NCBI RefSeq assembly: GCF_004795745.1
Contig: NZ_SDGV01000014.1
Location: forward strand, 1-64,000
Source of the DNA: Vagococcus silagei
Lineage (GTDB): Bacteria; Bacillota; Bacilli; Lactobacillales; Vagococcaceae
Direction of reading: 5' to 3'
DNA: 64,000 nucleotides
The position numbers and the translations under genes were made by a program. Positions 42,813 through 51,956 of the stretch are shown here, piece after piece; within the stretch, counting starts at the first letter, position 1; each line of letters begins with the position of its first letter. Under the pieces are notes generated by a model. It worked only from the letters and a program-made list of their open reading frames with translations, ran no database searches and was not told the DNA's origin.

Positions 42813-43680
42813 GGCTTACCTCCCGTTTCCCTTGATTGTGGTAGGCCAGTAACTGAGCTAGTGTTGCTTTTAATTCATTTCGCGGCACAATGGCATCAAC
42901 AAAGCCATGATCCAAAAGAAACTCGGCTTTTTGAAAATCTTTTGGTAATTCTTGACGGATGGTTTGTTCAATCACACGACGACCCGCAAAGCCGATCATG
43001 GATTGTGGTTCGGCTAAAATAATATCGCCTTGCATCCCAAAACTTGCAGTTACGCCTCCGGTTGTTGGATCTGTCAAAACAGTAATATATAATAATCCCG
43101 CATCACTATGAACTTTTACCGCTCCAGAAATTTTAGCCATTTGCATCAGCGACATAATGCCTTCCTGCATTCTGGCTCCACCTGATGCAGTAAACATCAC
43201 AACTGGCAATTTTAACTCAGTTGCTTTTTCAAAGGCACGGGTGATTTTCTCACCAACGACGGCACTCATACTCCCCATAATAAAGCGACTATCCATGATG
43301 CCTACTACACATTCTTGATTCTGAATCTTAATTTTTCCTGTGACAACTGCTTCATCTAAACCTGTCATCTCTTTATTCTTAGCTACTTTTTCTTGATAAC
43401 CTGGGTATCCCAAGGGATCTTGCGTTTCTAAATCTGTATCCCACACTTCAAAAGCATCCGCAATTAAAGTGAGACGTTCTAAGGCACCAATCCTAAAGCC
43501 ATATCCGCAAGCTGTACATATTTTTTCTTGCCCCATCTGCTTGGTATAGATGGCCGCATGACAACTTGGACATTTTTCCCACATCCCATCTGGAACAATT
43601 GTTTTTTTTTCGACTGGCACTTCTGGTGTGACATGGGAGGGATTGATTTTAATGTATCTTCTTTTCTTAAATAACCCCAT
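42787..43680 (-). CDS. accD: Acetyl-CoA carboxylase carboxyltransferase subunit beta
   Basis: 297 residues. N-terminal four-cysteine zinc ribbon (KCPSCHAAI ... [10 protein letters not shown], about residues 35-60) followed by the crotonase-fold transferase domain with [22 protein letters not shown] and [17 protein letters not shown]. Partner of AccA, encoded next. Confidence 0.96.
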   Translation of the reverse strand: MGLFKKRRYIKINPSHVTPEVPVEKKTIVPDGMWEKCPSCHAAIYTKQMGQEKICTACGYGFRIGALERLTLIADAFEVWDTDLETQDPLGYPGYQEKVAKNKEMTGLDEAVVTGKIKIQNQECVVGIMDSRFIMGSMSAVVGEKITRAFEKATELKLPVVMFTASGGARMQEGIMSLMQMAKISGAVKVHSDAGLLYITVLTDPTTGGVTASFGMQGDIILAEPQSMIGFAGRRVIEQTIRQELPKDFQKAEFLLDHGFVDAIVPRNELKATLAQLLAYHNQGKREVSHETKKTGK

Positions 43681-43703
43681 ATCAAGCCACCTCCATTCTT
43701 AAT

Positions 43704-45074
43704 CTATTCATTCTGCGGTTCCCATGTGGGTAAAAATGTTTCACCTAAAAAACTGGTATCATACTTGCCAGCAATAATATCAGGATGTGTAATTAAATCT
43801 AATTGAAATTCTTGATTGGTTGTCACGCCTTCTGTCACAAGTTCGCCTAAAGCGCGTTGCATTTTTCTCAATGCTTCAATCCGTGTCTCAGCATGAACAA
43901 TCACTTTGGCAATCATTGAATCATAAAATGGCGGAATTAAATAATCACTATACACACCACTATCGACCCTTAAACCCATACCACCACTCGGTAAATATAA
44001 ATTTTTAATTCTTCCTGGTGCAGGGGCAAAATTTCGGGTAGCATCTTCAGCGTTAATCCGACATTCAATTGCAAACCCTTTTAATTCGATGTCACTTTGT
44101 TTTAAGGACAGCTTTTCACCCGCCGCAATTTGTAATTGCCATTTCACAATATCAACACCTGTCACCATTTCTGTTACTGGGTGCTCAACTTGAATTCGGG
44201 TATTCATTTCCATAAAGTAGAAATTTTGATCAGCGTCAACTAGGAATTCGATGGTACCAGCATTTTCATAATTCACCGCATAGGCGGCTTTCAAGGCCGC
44301 TTGCCCCATCTTGTCCCTAAGTTCAGCACTCAGAGTGAGTGAAGGTGCTTCCTCGAGAACTTTTTGATTATTTCGTTGTAAGGAACAATCACGCTCACCG
44401 AGATGGATGACATTGCCATATTCATCGGCCAAAACTTGAATTTCAATATGTTTGGCTGGATAAATTATTTTTTCAATATACATTTGCCCGTTACCAAATG
44501 AGGCTAAGGCTTCCTGTTGTGCCGAATGAAATTGTTCTGCCAATTCTGATGATGTTAAAACTTTCCTAATCCCTTTGCCACCACCACCCGCAGCAGCTTT
44601 CAACATTAAAGGGTAACCAATTTCTTTGGCAATTTTTTCAGCCTCGATTAGATTGGAGACTTCGCCTTTACTTCCAGGAATGACTGGAACACCAGCGTTT
44701 TGCATCAGAGTTCGGGCATTGATTTTATTACCCATCTCATCAATTGTTTTACCTTTAGGACCAATAAATTTAATTTGACAGTCTTCACACATTTGTGCGA
44801 ATAAACTATTCTCCGCTAGAAAACCAAAACCAGGATGAATCGCTTCAGAATTGGTTACTACGGCTGCACTTAAAATTTGTTGCATGTTCAAATATGAATC
44901 GGTTGCTCGTGCTTTACCGATACAAATCGCTTCATCTGCAAGTTCGACATGTAGTGCTTCTTTGTCCGCTTCGGAAAAGACTGCAACGGTCTTAATGCCT
45001 AATTCACGACATGCACGAATGATTCGAACTGCAATTTCACCACGGTTTGCAATTAATACTTTTCCAAATGCCAT
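43704..45074 (-). CDS. accC: Biotin carboxylase
   Basis: 456 residues from ATG 45074 (GGGG 10 bases upstream, inside the fabZ end; the ATG at 45089 lies without spacing). ATP-grasp enzyme that carboxylates biotin on AccB. KVLIANRGEIAVRIIRACRE at the N-terminus, glycine-rich KAAAGGGGKGIR (about 159-170) and the active-site EMNTRIQVEHPVTEMVTGVD are intact. Confidence 0.96.
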   Translation of the reverse strand: MAFGKVLIANRGEIAVRIIRACRELGIKTVAVFSEADKEALHVELADEAICIGKARATDSYLNMQQILSAAVVTNSEAIHPGFGFLAENSLFAQMCEDCQIKFIGPKGKTIDEMGNKINARTLMQNAGVPVIPGSKGEVSNLIEAEKIAKEIGYPLMLKAAAGGGGKGIRKVLTSSELAEQFHSAQQEALASFGNGQMYIEKIIYPAKHIEIQVLADEYGNVIHLGERDCSLQRNNQKVLEEAPSLTLSAELRDKMGQAALKAAYAVNYENAGTIEFLVDADQNFYFMEMNTRIQVEHPVTEMVTGVDIVKWQLQIAAGEKLSLKQSDIELKGFAIECRINAEDATRNFAPAPGRIKNLYLPSGGMGLRVDSGVYSDYLIPPFYDSMIAKVIVHAETRIEALRKMQRALGELVTEGVTTNQEFQLDLITHPDIIAGKYDTSFLGETFLPTWEPQNE

Positions 45075-45078
45075 CAGA

Positions 45079-45507
45079 CTATGCCCCAATAATAAAGGTC
45101 ATTAAGGCTTGACAGACAACTTTATCTTCAACTTTAGCTGTTGCTTTGCCGACACCGATATTTCCTTTACGTTTAATAATTTCCATTTCCATTACTAAAA
45201 CATCACCTGGCACCACTTTTTGGCGGAATTTTACTTTATCAATACCACCTAAATAGCCTGTTTTACCTTGAAATTCTTCACTTTTTAAAAGTGGAATTGA
45301 GCCTGTTTGAGCAAGAGCTTCTAAAATTAAGACGCCTGGCATCACTGGCTCTCCTGGAAAATGTCCAGGGAAGAAATGCTCGTTGTAAGTCACATTTTTA
45401 ATGGCTTTAACATATTTTCCTGGTTCTAATTCAGTTACTTTGTCTACCATCATAATTGGGTAGCGATTGGGAATAATCTCCATAATTTCTTGAACGTTTA
45501 ATTGCAT
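45079..45507 (-). CDS. fabZ: 3-hydroxyacyl-ACP dehydratase FabZ
   Basis: 142 residues from ATG 45507 (GGAGG 7 bases upstream; a second ATG is 3 bases earlier). Hot-dog fold dehydratase of fatty-acid elongation. Active-site His and Glu in HFFPGHFPGEPVMPGVLILEALAQ. Only one dehydratase gene is in this cluster; no fabM- or fabN-like isomerase is seen, so the unsaturated fatty-acid branch must be encoded elsewhere if present. Confidence 0.95.
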   Translation of the reverse strand: MQLNVQEIMEIIPNRYPIMMVDKVTELEPGKYVKAIKNVTYNEHFFPGHFPGEPVMPGVLILEALAQTGSIPLLKSEEFQGKTGYLGGIDKVKFRQKVVPGDVLVMEMEIIKRKGNIGVGKATAKVEDKVVCQALMTFIIGA

Positions 45508-45518
45508 CATTCTGCCTC

Positions 45519-45992
45519 CTATTTCACTTTAAACAACGGTTGTCCAAATTCAACAACCATTTCATTTTCGAATGAGATTTCAATAATTTCTCCTGCAACC
45601 TCACTTTTGATTTCATTCATAATTTTCATTGCTTCAATGATCGCCACAGTATCACCCACTGCGACCGTGTCACCTACTTTTTTATAGGGTGTAGCACTTG
45701 GATCACTTGATGTATAAGCTACCCCAACTAACGGAGCAGTAATCACATGATTCACAGCACTTTCCTCCACGGGTGTTTTAGTTTCAACAATCGGTACTTC
45801 CACTTTTTGCGTGGGAGTCAAACTGACTGGTGCTTCTGGTGTTGGAACAGTTGTTGATTGTTCGAAATTTCTTTGACTGGCTTGTTCTTGTTTACTCAAA
45901 TATAAATCCAAATCTTCAAGTGACAAGTCAAGTTCTCGAATTGAACTTTGGTCAAAGAAATTTAATAGTTCCATTAATTCACTTGTTATCAT
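45519..45992 (-). CDS. accB: Biotin carboxyl carrier protein
   Basis: 157 residues. A helical N-terminus, then a Pro/Thr/Val-rich flexible linker (about 40-80) and a C-terminal biotinyl domain with the biotin lysine in EAMKIMNEIKSEVAGEI. Carries the carboxybiotin between AccC and AccAD. Start after GAGG, 1 bp behind fabF. Confidence 0.95.
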   Translation of the reverse strand: MITSELMELLNFFDQSSIRELDLSLEDLDLYLSKQEQASQRNFEQSTTVPTPEAPVSLTPTQKVEVPIVETKTPVEESAVNHVITAPLVGVAYTSSDPSATPYKKVGDTVAVGDTVAIIEAMKIMNEIKSEVAGEIIEISFENEMVVEFGQPLFKVK

Positions 45993-45993
45993 C

Positions 45994-47232
45994 TTAATTA
46001 CCTCGCCATTTCTTCAAACAAAGGACTGCATTATGTCCACCAAATCCAAGTGAATTACTTAAGGTGTAGTTAACTTCTGTTTGGCGTGGTTGCCCTGGTA
46101 CATAATCTAAATCACATGTTTCATCTGGATTTTCTAAACCAATTGTTGGTGGAATCACATCATTTTCTAAGGCTGTAATACAAGCTAGCGCTTCAACTGC
46201 ACCAGCGGCACCTAAAAGATGCCCAACCATACTTTTTGTACTTGAAACTGGAATTTTATATGCATAATCGCCAAATGCATATTTAATAGCTGTTGTTTCA
46301 GCACCGTCATTAGTTGGTGTGCTTGTACCATGAGCATTGATATAGCTAATTTCTTCTTTTGCAATACCAGCTTCATCAATCGCTAAGAGCATACATTTAC
46401 CGGCACCAGAACCATCAGCATTGGGACTCGTAATATGATGTGCATCACAGTTTGATCCATAACCTGCAACTTCAGCATAAATTTTTGCGGCACGTGCTTT
46501 TGCATGTTCCAATTCTTCAAGCACTAAGATTGCACTACCTTCACCCATTACAAAACCATCACGATCTTTATCAAAAGGACGAGATGCAATTGTTGGATCT
46601 GTTTCTTCTGAAAGTGCTGTTAAAGCAGCAAAACCACCAATGCCAATTTCACAAATTGTTGCTTCTGCTCCTCCAGCAAAGACTACATCAGCATAACCAT
46701 GCTTAATATCGCGGAAAGCTTCACCAATGGCATTTGTTGAAGAGGCACATGCTGTTACAATCGACGAACAATTTCCTTTGGCACCAATTTTGATTGCTAC
46801 GTTGGCCGCTGCCATATTACCAATCACCATTGGTACGAAAAGTGGTGCAATTCGTTTAGGCCCTTTTTTAGACATGCGAATAACTTGGTTTTGAATAGTT
46901 TCCATACCACCAATTCCTGAGCTGACCATTGATCCCACTCGGTCCGCATTTGATTCATCAATGATTAAGCCACAATCTTGTAAAGCTTGTTCGGCAGCAG
47001 CTATCGCATAAACAGAATACATATCCATACGTTTGACATCTTTTTTTGCCATATATAAAGTCGGATCGAAATCTTTCACTTCACCTGCAACTGTAATACC
47101 TGTTTCATTAGCATCAAAACGTGAGATGGGTGCAATCCCATTTTTACCTTCACGTAAATTTGTCATCGTTTCTTGGGCCGTATTTCCAAGAGGAGTTACG
47201 GCACCAATCCCTGTAATTACGACTCTTCTCAT
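45994..47232 (-). CDS. fabF: 3-oxoacyl-ACP synthase II FabF
   Basis: 412 residues. Condensing enzyme for chain elongation, Cys-His-His type: nucleophile in VTACASSTNAIGEAF, histidines in NAHGTSTPTNDGAE and STKSMVGHLLGAAGAVEAL. Starts MRRVVITGIGAVTPLG as expected. Confidence 0.96.
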   Translation of the reverse strand: MRRVVITGIGAVTPLGNTAQETMTNLREGKNGIAPISRFDANETGITVAGEVKDFDPTLYMAKKDVKRMDMYSVYAIAAAEQALQDCGLIIDESNADRVGSMVSSGIGGMETIQNQVIRMSKKGPKRIAPLFVPMVIGNMAAANVAIKIGAKGNCSSIVTACASSTNAIGEAFRDIKHGYADVVFAGGAEATICEIGIGGFAALTALSEETDPTIASRPFDKDRDGFVMGEGSAILVLEELEHAKARAAKIYAEVAGYGSNCDAHHITSPNADGSGAGKCMLLAIDEAGIAKEEISYINAHGTSTPTNDGAETTAIKYAFGDYAYKIPVSSTKSMVGHLLGAAGAVEALACITALENDVIPPTIGLENPDETCDLDYVPGQPRQTEVNYTLSNSLGFGGHNAVLCLKKWRGN

Positions 47233-47245
47233 GTTTGTTTATCTC

Positions 47246-47980
47246 CTATCCATTCATTACCATTCCACCATCAACATTTAAAACTTGACCTGTGATGTAT
47301 GGTTGCGTTGCTAAAAATAGTGCTGCTTGAGCAATATCTTTTGTTGTTCCCATCTTGTTTAACGGAATTTGTTGTACAGCTTGCTCTTTTACTTTGATAT
47401 TCAAACTATTAGTCATCTCTGTTTCAATAAAGCCTGGTGCAATCGCATTACATGTAATGCCACGACTTGCTAATTCACGAGCGACTGATTTGGTTAAACC
47501 AATCACCCCAGCTTTACTTGCAGCATAATTTGCTTGACCCGCATTTCCAATCAAACCAATCACACTTGAAAGGTTAATAATCGTACCTGATCTTTGCTTC
47601 AACATAATTTTTGACGCAGCTTGAATTGTATTAAAACTACCTTTAAGATTCACATTTAAGACAGTATCAAAGTCCTCTTCAGACATTCGCATGATGAGTC
47701 CATCTCGCGTAATACCAGCATTATTAATTAGAACATCAACTGAACCAAATGTTTCTTTTGCCTCATTAATGAGTCGCTTAGCAACTTCTTTTTCCTGAAC
47801 ATCGCCCAAAACGATATGAACTTTTACTCCTATTGCTTCAATTTGTTCGATAATTTCAACTGGAATCTCTTGACGTGCATTTAACACAATGTTAGCTCCC
47901 GCTTTAGCAAAATCTAATGCCAATTGTCGACCAATACCACGAGAACTACCAGTTATGATAACCGTTTTACTTTTTAACAT
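47246..47980 (-). CDS. fabG: 3-oxoacyl-ACP reductase FabG
   Basis: 244 residues. NADPH-dependent short-chain reductase: cofactor motif TGSSRGIGRQLALDF, NNAG segment (VLINNAGITRDGLI) and catalytic triad Ser ... NYAASKAG. Overlaps fabD by 14 bp. Confidence 0.96.
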   Translation of the reverse strand: MLKSKTVIITGSSRGIGRQLALDFAKAGANIVLNARQEIPVEIIEQIEAIGVKVHIVLGDVQEKEVAKRLINEAKETFGSVDVLINNAGITRDGLIMRMSEEDFDTVLNVNLKGSFNTIQAASKIMLKQRSGTIINLSSVIGLIGNAGQANYAASKAGVIGLTKSVARELASRGITCNAIAPGFIETEMTNSLNIKVKEQAVQQIPLNKMGTTKDIAQAALFLATQPYITGQVLNVDGGMVMNG

Positions 47981-48914
47981 TGTTTTCTCCTAGTTTTTCT
48001 TGTAATTTTGATAATGTTTTCAGATTTTCAACATTATAAACTGTGACACTCCGATCAATTTTCTTAATAAAGCTAGAAAGTGCTCGACCAGGGCCCACCT
48101 CAATAAAAGTATCTACACCATCTTTTATCATTTGTAAAACCAAATCTTCCCAATAAACAGGTGACATGACTTGTTTTGTTAACAGATCTCTAATTTCAGA
48201 AACATCTTTAATTTGGTGACCATTTACGTTCGTATAGGTTGGAATTTGTAAGGCTTTAAAATTAATATCAGCTAGAACAAGGGATAATTCATCACTCGCT
48301 TCTTTTAAGAGTGAAGTATGGAATGGACCACTTACATTCAGAGGAATCACTTTTTTCGCTCCTTCATTTAATAGCTCCTCACTTGCTCGCAATACAGCAT
48401 TCTTGTGTCCTGCAATGACGATTTGTCCGGGCATATTATAATTAGCCGGTACCACTAATTCATTACCAGAACATTTTTGGCAAACATTCTCAACTATTTG
48501 ACGATCCAAACCCATAACGGCTGCCATTGCACCTACACCGTCTGGGACAGTTTGACTCATCAAACGGCCTCTTATCTGAACCAGTTTTAAGGCTTCTTCA
48601 AAGGATAATGCTTGAGACTCAACTAAAGCGGTGTACTCACCTAAACTTAAGCCGGCAACCGCTGTAGGTCTGATATGACACATTTCTTTTATTAATTCTG
48701 ATATGGCCACACTAACTGCCAAAATTGCAGGTTGTGTGAACTCTGTTTGATTTAATCTTCCTTCATCTTCAAAAAGCACGGATAACAAATCAAATGAGAC
48801 CTGTTCATTCGCAAATTCTAAATTCTTTTTGAAATTATCAGAAGATTCAAAAAATTCCTTGCCCATGCCAAGGTATTGTGCACCTTGGCCGCTATAAACA
48901 AATGCAATTGTCAT
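47967..48914 (-). CDS. fabD: Malonyl-CoA:ACP transacylase FabD
   Basis: 315 residues. Loads malonyl groups onto ACP. Substrate-binding FVYSGQGAQYLGMGKEF, nucleophile elbow GLSLGEYTALV and catalytic His in NVSGPFHTSLL are present. Confidence 0.95.
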   Translation of the reverse strand: MTIAFVYSGQGAQYLGMGKEFFESSDNFKKNLEFANEQVSFDLLSVLFEDEGRLNQTEFTQPAILAVSVAISELIKEMCHIRPTAVAGLSLGEYTALVESQALSFEEALKLVQIRGRLMSQTVPDGVGAMAAVMGLDRQIVENVCQKCSGNELVVPANYNMPGQIVIAGHKNAVLRASEELLNEGAKKVIPLNVSGPFHTSLLKEASDELSLVLADINFKALQIPTYTNVNGHQIKDVSEIRDLLTKQVMSPVYWEDLVLQMIKDGVDTFIEVGPGRALSSFIKKIDRSVTVYNVENLKTLSKLQEKLGENNVKK

Positions 48915-48924
48915 AGAATAACTC

Positions 48925-49890
48925 CTATTCTAACCAAAAATTACTTCGTGATTTTATCACTTCTGTGGTTTCAGCCATTAGTTCATCAATAATTTCATGA
49001 CATGTTTGATTTTCTTTTGAAATTAAACCAGCTATTTGACCTGACATCATTGAACTGTCTTTGGTATCACCATCAATAACTGCACGCTTCAACGCACCTT
49101 TACCCAGATCTTCCAAACGATCAAAGTTTGGTTCTGCTTTCCCGCCTTCTTCGCGTTCTGCTTTTTCAAATTCTTTGGTTAAGCGATTACGAAGTCCACG
49201 TACGGGATGTCCTGTTAATAGTCCCGTAATCACAGTATCAATATCATTGGCTTTTAAAACTTTTTCTTTAAAATTATTGTGAGCAATCGATTCAGTCGAT
49301 ACTAAAAAGCGTGTCCCTAGTTGAACCGCATCGGCTCCTAGCATCAATGCTGCCGCAATGCCACGTCCGTCACCAATACCTCCTGCTGCTATTACTGGAA
49401 TATTAACCACATCAGCAACTTGTGGTACTAGAGTCATCGTCGTTGATTTACCGATGTGTCCGCCGCCTTCCATTCCTTCAACGACTACTGCATCAGCTCC
49501 AACACGCTCCATTTTACGCGCGTGTGCAACAGAAGCGATGACAGGAATCACAATAATTCCAGCTTCTTTGAAACGTGCCATGTATTTAGCCGGTGAACCA
49601 GCACCAGTTGTAATCACACGAATTTTTTCTTCAATTACTAAATCGACAATATCATCAACAAAGGGAGACATCAGCATAATATTTACACCAAATGTACGGT
49701 CTGTTAACTGGCGCGCTTTATCAATTTTATCTTTGATAACTTCCTTTGACGCATGTCCAGAAGCAATTAAACCTAAGCCTCCTGCATTACTCACCGCACT
49801 GGCTAAATTTTCTTCGGCGACCCACGCCATCGCTCCTTGAAATATTGGATAATCAATGCCTAACATTTGGCATAATTTTGTCTGTTTCAT
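48925..49890 (-). CDS. fabK: Enoyl-ACP reductase II FabK
   Basis: 321 residues. FMN-dependent TIM-barrel enoyl-ACP reductase, the triclosan-resistant alternative to FabI found in streptococci and enterococci. CQMLGIDYPIFQGAMAWVAEE at the N-terminus, VVEGMEGGGHIGKS with the catalytic-type His, and AAGGIGDGRGIAAALMLGADAVQLGTRF identify it. No FabI is seen in the window. It follows an intra-operon terminator. Confidence 0.95.
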   Translation of the reverse strand: MKQTKLCQMLGIDYPIFQGAMAWVAEENLASAVSNAGGLGLIASGHASKEVIKDKIDKARQLTDRTFGVNIMLMSPFVDDIVDLVIEEKIRVITTGAGSPAKYMARFKEAGIIVIPVIASVAHARKMERVGADAVVVEGMEGGGHIGKSTTMTLVPQVADVVNIPVIAAGGIGDGRGIAAALMLGADAVQLGTRFLVSTESIAHNNFKEKVLKANDIDTVITGLLTGHPVRGLRNRLTKEFEKAEREEGGKAEPNFDRLEDLGKGALKRAVIDGDTKDSSMMSGQIAGLISKENQTCHEIIDELMAETTEVIKSRSNFWLE

Positions 49891-49918
49891 GTCTTCACCC
49901 TTTCAATCCTTTTAAAAA

Positions 49919-49951
49919 AATAGCTAAAAAAGACGAATCTTTATAGCTATT
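49919..49951 (-). terminator. Intra-operon terminator between acpP and fabK
   Basis: Stem AATAGCTA / TAGCTATT with an inner AAAGA/TCTTT pairing, followed on the minus strand by TTTTTTTAAAAGG. It lies 17 bp after acpP and inside the FASII operon. Confidence 0.75.
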
Positions 49952-49967
49952 CTCTATTTATCTTCTA

Positions 49968-50216
49968 CTATTTGTTTGCTTTAATTTGATTATCTACATA
50001 ATCCACTAAATCTTGAACTGTTTCTAAACCTTCATCAGTTTCAATTTTAACATCAAAGTCTTCAAATTCATCTTCGATATCATTCATAATTTGGAATAAA
50101 TCTAAACTATCTGCTTCTAGCTCATCCTTTAATTTTGTTGTAACTAATACTTCTTCTTCCTCTTTACCTAATTGATCGATAATAATTGCTTGAATTTTTT
50201 CAAAAGTTGTTGTCAT
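49968..50216 (-). CDS. acpP: Acyl carrier protein
   Basis: 82 residues, strongly acidic. The phosphopantetheine serine S37 lies in EADSLDLFQIMNDIED; ordinary ACPs read DSLDxVE, so the residues after the serine are slightly divergent. Carries acyl intermediates of FASII. Start after GGAGGAAAC. Confidence 0.93.
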   Translation of the reverse strand: MTTTFEKIQAIIIDQLGKEEEEVLVTTKLKDELEADSLDLFQIMNDIEDEFEDFDVKIETDEGLETVQDLVDYVDNQIKANK

Positions 50217-50235
50217 TTTTGTTTCCTCCGAATTT

Positions 50236-51207
50236 TTATAATTTTATTAATAAGTTTCCCCAAGTTAAGCCGCCACCAAATCCTGTAAGCAGTACAATTT
50301 GCCCGCTTCCAAAATTAAGTGTCCCTTCATCAATCATATCCGCTAAAAGTAACGGAATTGATGCACCGGAGGTATTTCCATAGTGCGCCACATTTGCCAA
50401 GAAATGTTCACGCGGAATTTTTGTTTTCTTAGAAAGTGCATCCAGTAAGCGTTCGTTCGCCTGATGCGGCAATACGTAGTCTAACACTAGATTCTTTTCT
50501 TCAATGTCAGTTAACATTAACTTCATTTGTTTGGCAACATCTCTAACGACAAAATCAAATATTTTTTTTCCATCCATTGTTAAAAATTCAGCATCTTCTG
50601 TTTTTTGACTAATATTTGGAAATTCTTTTGTGTTTTGACGTGTTGTTAATGATGATCCTCTTGTTCCATCAGAAGCCAAGCGTTCGCCAAGAAAATGTGA
50701 GGTTGCTGCTGTGTTTTCAAGTAGTACGCCTGCAGCACCATCTCCGAATAAAACTGCCGTTCGCCGATCTTGCCAATTTAGGACACTCGACATCTTCTCC
50801 GCACCAATCACAAGTCCTTTTTGATAAATGCCAGATTGCATCAGTTTTTCGGCAACTGATAAAGCATAGACAAATCCTGAGCAAGCTGCACTCACATCAA
50901 ATGCAAATGCTTGTTGCGCGCCGAGTTTTCCTTGGACCAGACATGCTGTGGAAGGTGTGCCATATTCACTAGTCATTGTCGCAACAATAATAAAATCAAT
51001 TGATGAGACATCTCTGTCTTCAACTAATTTTTTGGCAACTTCAAACGCTAGGTCACTCGTTGATTCATCGAGGGCAATGTGGCGCTCTTTGATGCCAGTT
51101 CGGCTTTGAATCCAATCGTCTGACGTATCCATAATTTTTGATAACTCATCATTTGTGACAGTCTTTTGGGGTAGGTACTTTGCAACCTTTGTGATTTTTG
51201 GATACAT
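50236..51207 (-). CDS. fabH: 3-oxoacyl-ACP synthase III FabH
   Basis: 323 residues from ATG 51207 (GGAGAG 6 bases upstream). Starts chain synthesis by condensing acetyl-CoA with malonyl-ACP. Active-site Cys109 in DVSAACSGFVYAL, His in LPHQANERLLD and Asn in HYGNTSGASIPL. Confidence 0.96.
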   Translation of the reverse strand: MYPKITKVAKYLPQKTVTNDELSKIMDTSDDWIQSRTGIKERHIALDESTSDLAFEVAKKLVEDRDVSSIDFIIVATMTSEYGTPSTACLVQGKLGAQQAFAFDVSAACSGFVYALSVAEKLMQSGIYQKGLVIGAEKMSSVLNWQDRRTAVLFGDGAAGVLLENTAATSHFLGERLASDGTRGSSLTTRQNTKEFPNISQKTEDAEFLTMDGKKIFDFVVRDVAKQMKLMLTDIEEKNLVLDYVLPHQANERLLDALSKKTKIPREHFLANVAHYGNTSGASIPLLLADMIDEGTLNFGSGQIVLLTGFGGGLTWGNLLIKL

Positions 51208-51225
51208 CATACTCTCCTTAACAAT

Positions 51226-51666
51226 TTAGTAGTACTTTCTCAGAAATGAATGTAAACTTTGTAATCCTTTCATTAAGGCTTCTCGTTCTGTTTCTTCCAT
51301 TCCTTCTAAAGCCGCCTCAACCATTCGTTTATGGAAATCTTGATGTGCTCGGTAAAATAATCGACCTCTGTCTGTTAACTTTAAGCGAACTACCCGGCGG
51401 TCAGTTTCACTTCGAACACGATCCACGTAGCCCTTTTTCACTAAATTATTAATCGCGACAGTCAACGTTCCGACTGTGATAGATAAATCCTTAGCTACTT
51501 CACTACTTGTTTTATTTCCACCCATACCAATTGCTTCGATAGTATGCATCTCTTTGATTGACAAATCACTGAAATTACTCTTTTTTAATTCTGTTTCTTC
51601 AATCGTCAAAATGTCATTAAAGACTCTTACTAGTTGGGCGTTGATAATGTTAAATTCTTGCGACAT
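51226..51666 (-). CDS. fabT: FASII repressor FabT (MarR family)
   Basis: 146 residues. MarR-type winged helix (about 30-110: GNKTSSEVAKDLSITVGTLTVAINNLVKKGYVDR, RVVRLKLTDRGR). In lactic acid bacteria FabT represses the operon with acyl-ACP as corepressor. First gene of the cluster, under four FabT boxes, so autoregulated. A slot without gaps before fabH supports cotranscription. Confidence 0.95.
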   Translation of the reverse strand: MSQEFNIINAQLVRVFNDILTIEETELKKSNFSDLSIKEMHTIEAIGMGGNKTSSEVAKDLSITVGTLTVAINNLVKKGYVDRVRSETDRRVVRLKLTDRGRLFYRAHQDFHKRMVEAALEGMEETEREALMKGLQSLHSFLRKYY

Positions 51667-51745
51667 CTTATCAGCCTCTTTTCGTCTATTGTTTGATAAT
51701 CAAAGTATAGAAGTAAAAATAAAAAAAAGCAATCTCGAAATTTAG

Positions 51746-51848
51746 TTTGAAACTCAAAGTATTAGTTGAGAAATAATCAAATCATTTAGTTTGAATATCA
51801 AAGTATCGATAAAAAATACTTTGAAGCTCAAATGATTTGATGTTCAAA
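51746..51848 (-). promoter_or_regulatory. FASII promoter region with four FabT boxes
   Basis: Four exact TTTGA-N3-TCAAA palindromes at 51746-51758, 51790-51802, 51820-51832 and 51836-51848. A promoter TTGATA-N17-GATTAT (51773-51801, minus strand) has its -35 box inside the second palindrome. Strong evidence for FabT autoregulation. Confidence 0.85.
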
Positions 51849-51912
51849 GTATATACGGAAATAATTTGAAATGCAACACTTTTTTTAAAATATTTTAAAA
51901 ATAATTTGAAAT

Positions 51913-51950
51913 GCTTAGTTTATAGGGCTTCTAGCTCCCTCAAACTAAGC
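51913..51950 (-). terminator. Terminator of the second yitT gene
   Basis: Stem GCTTAGTTT-GA-GGG / CCC-TAT-AAACTAAGC followed by ATTTCAAATTATTTTT on the minus strand. Confidence 0.7.
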
Positions 51951-51956
51951 TTTAAT

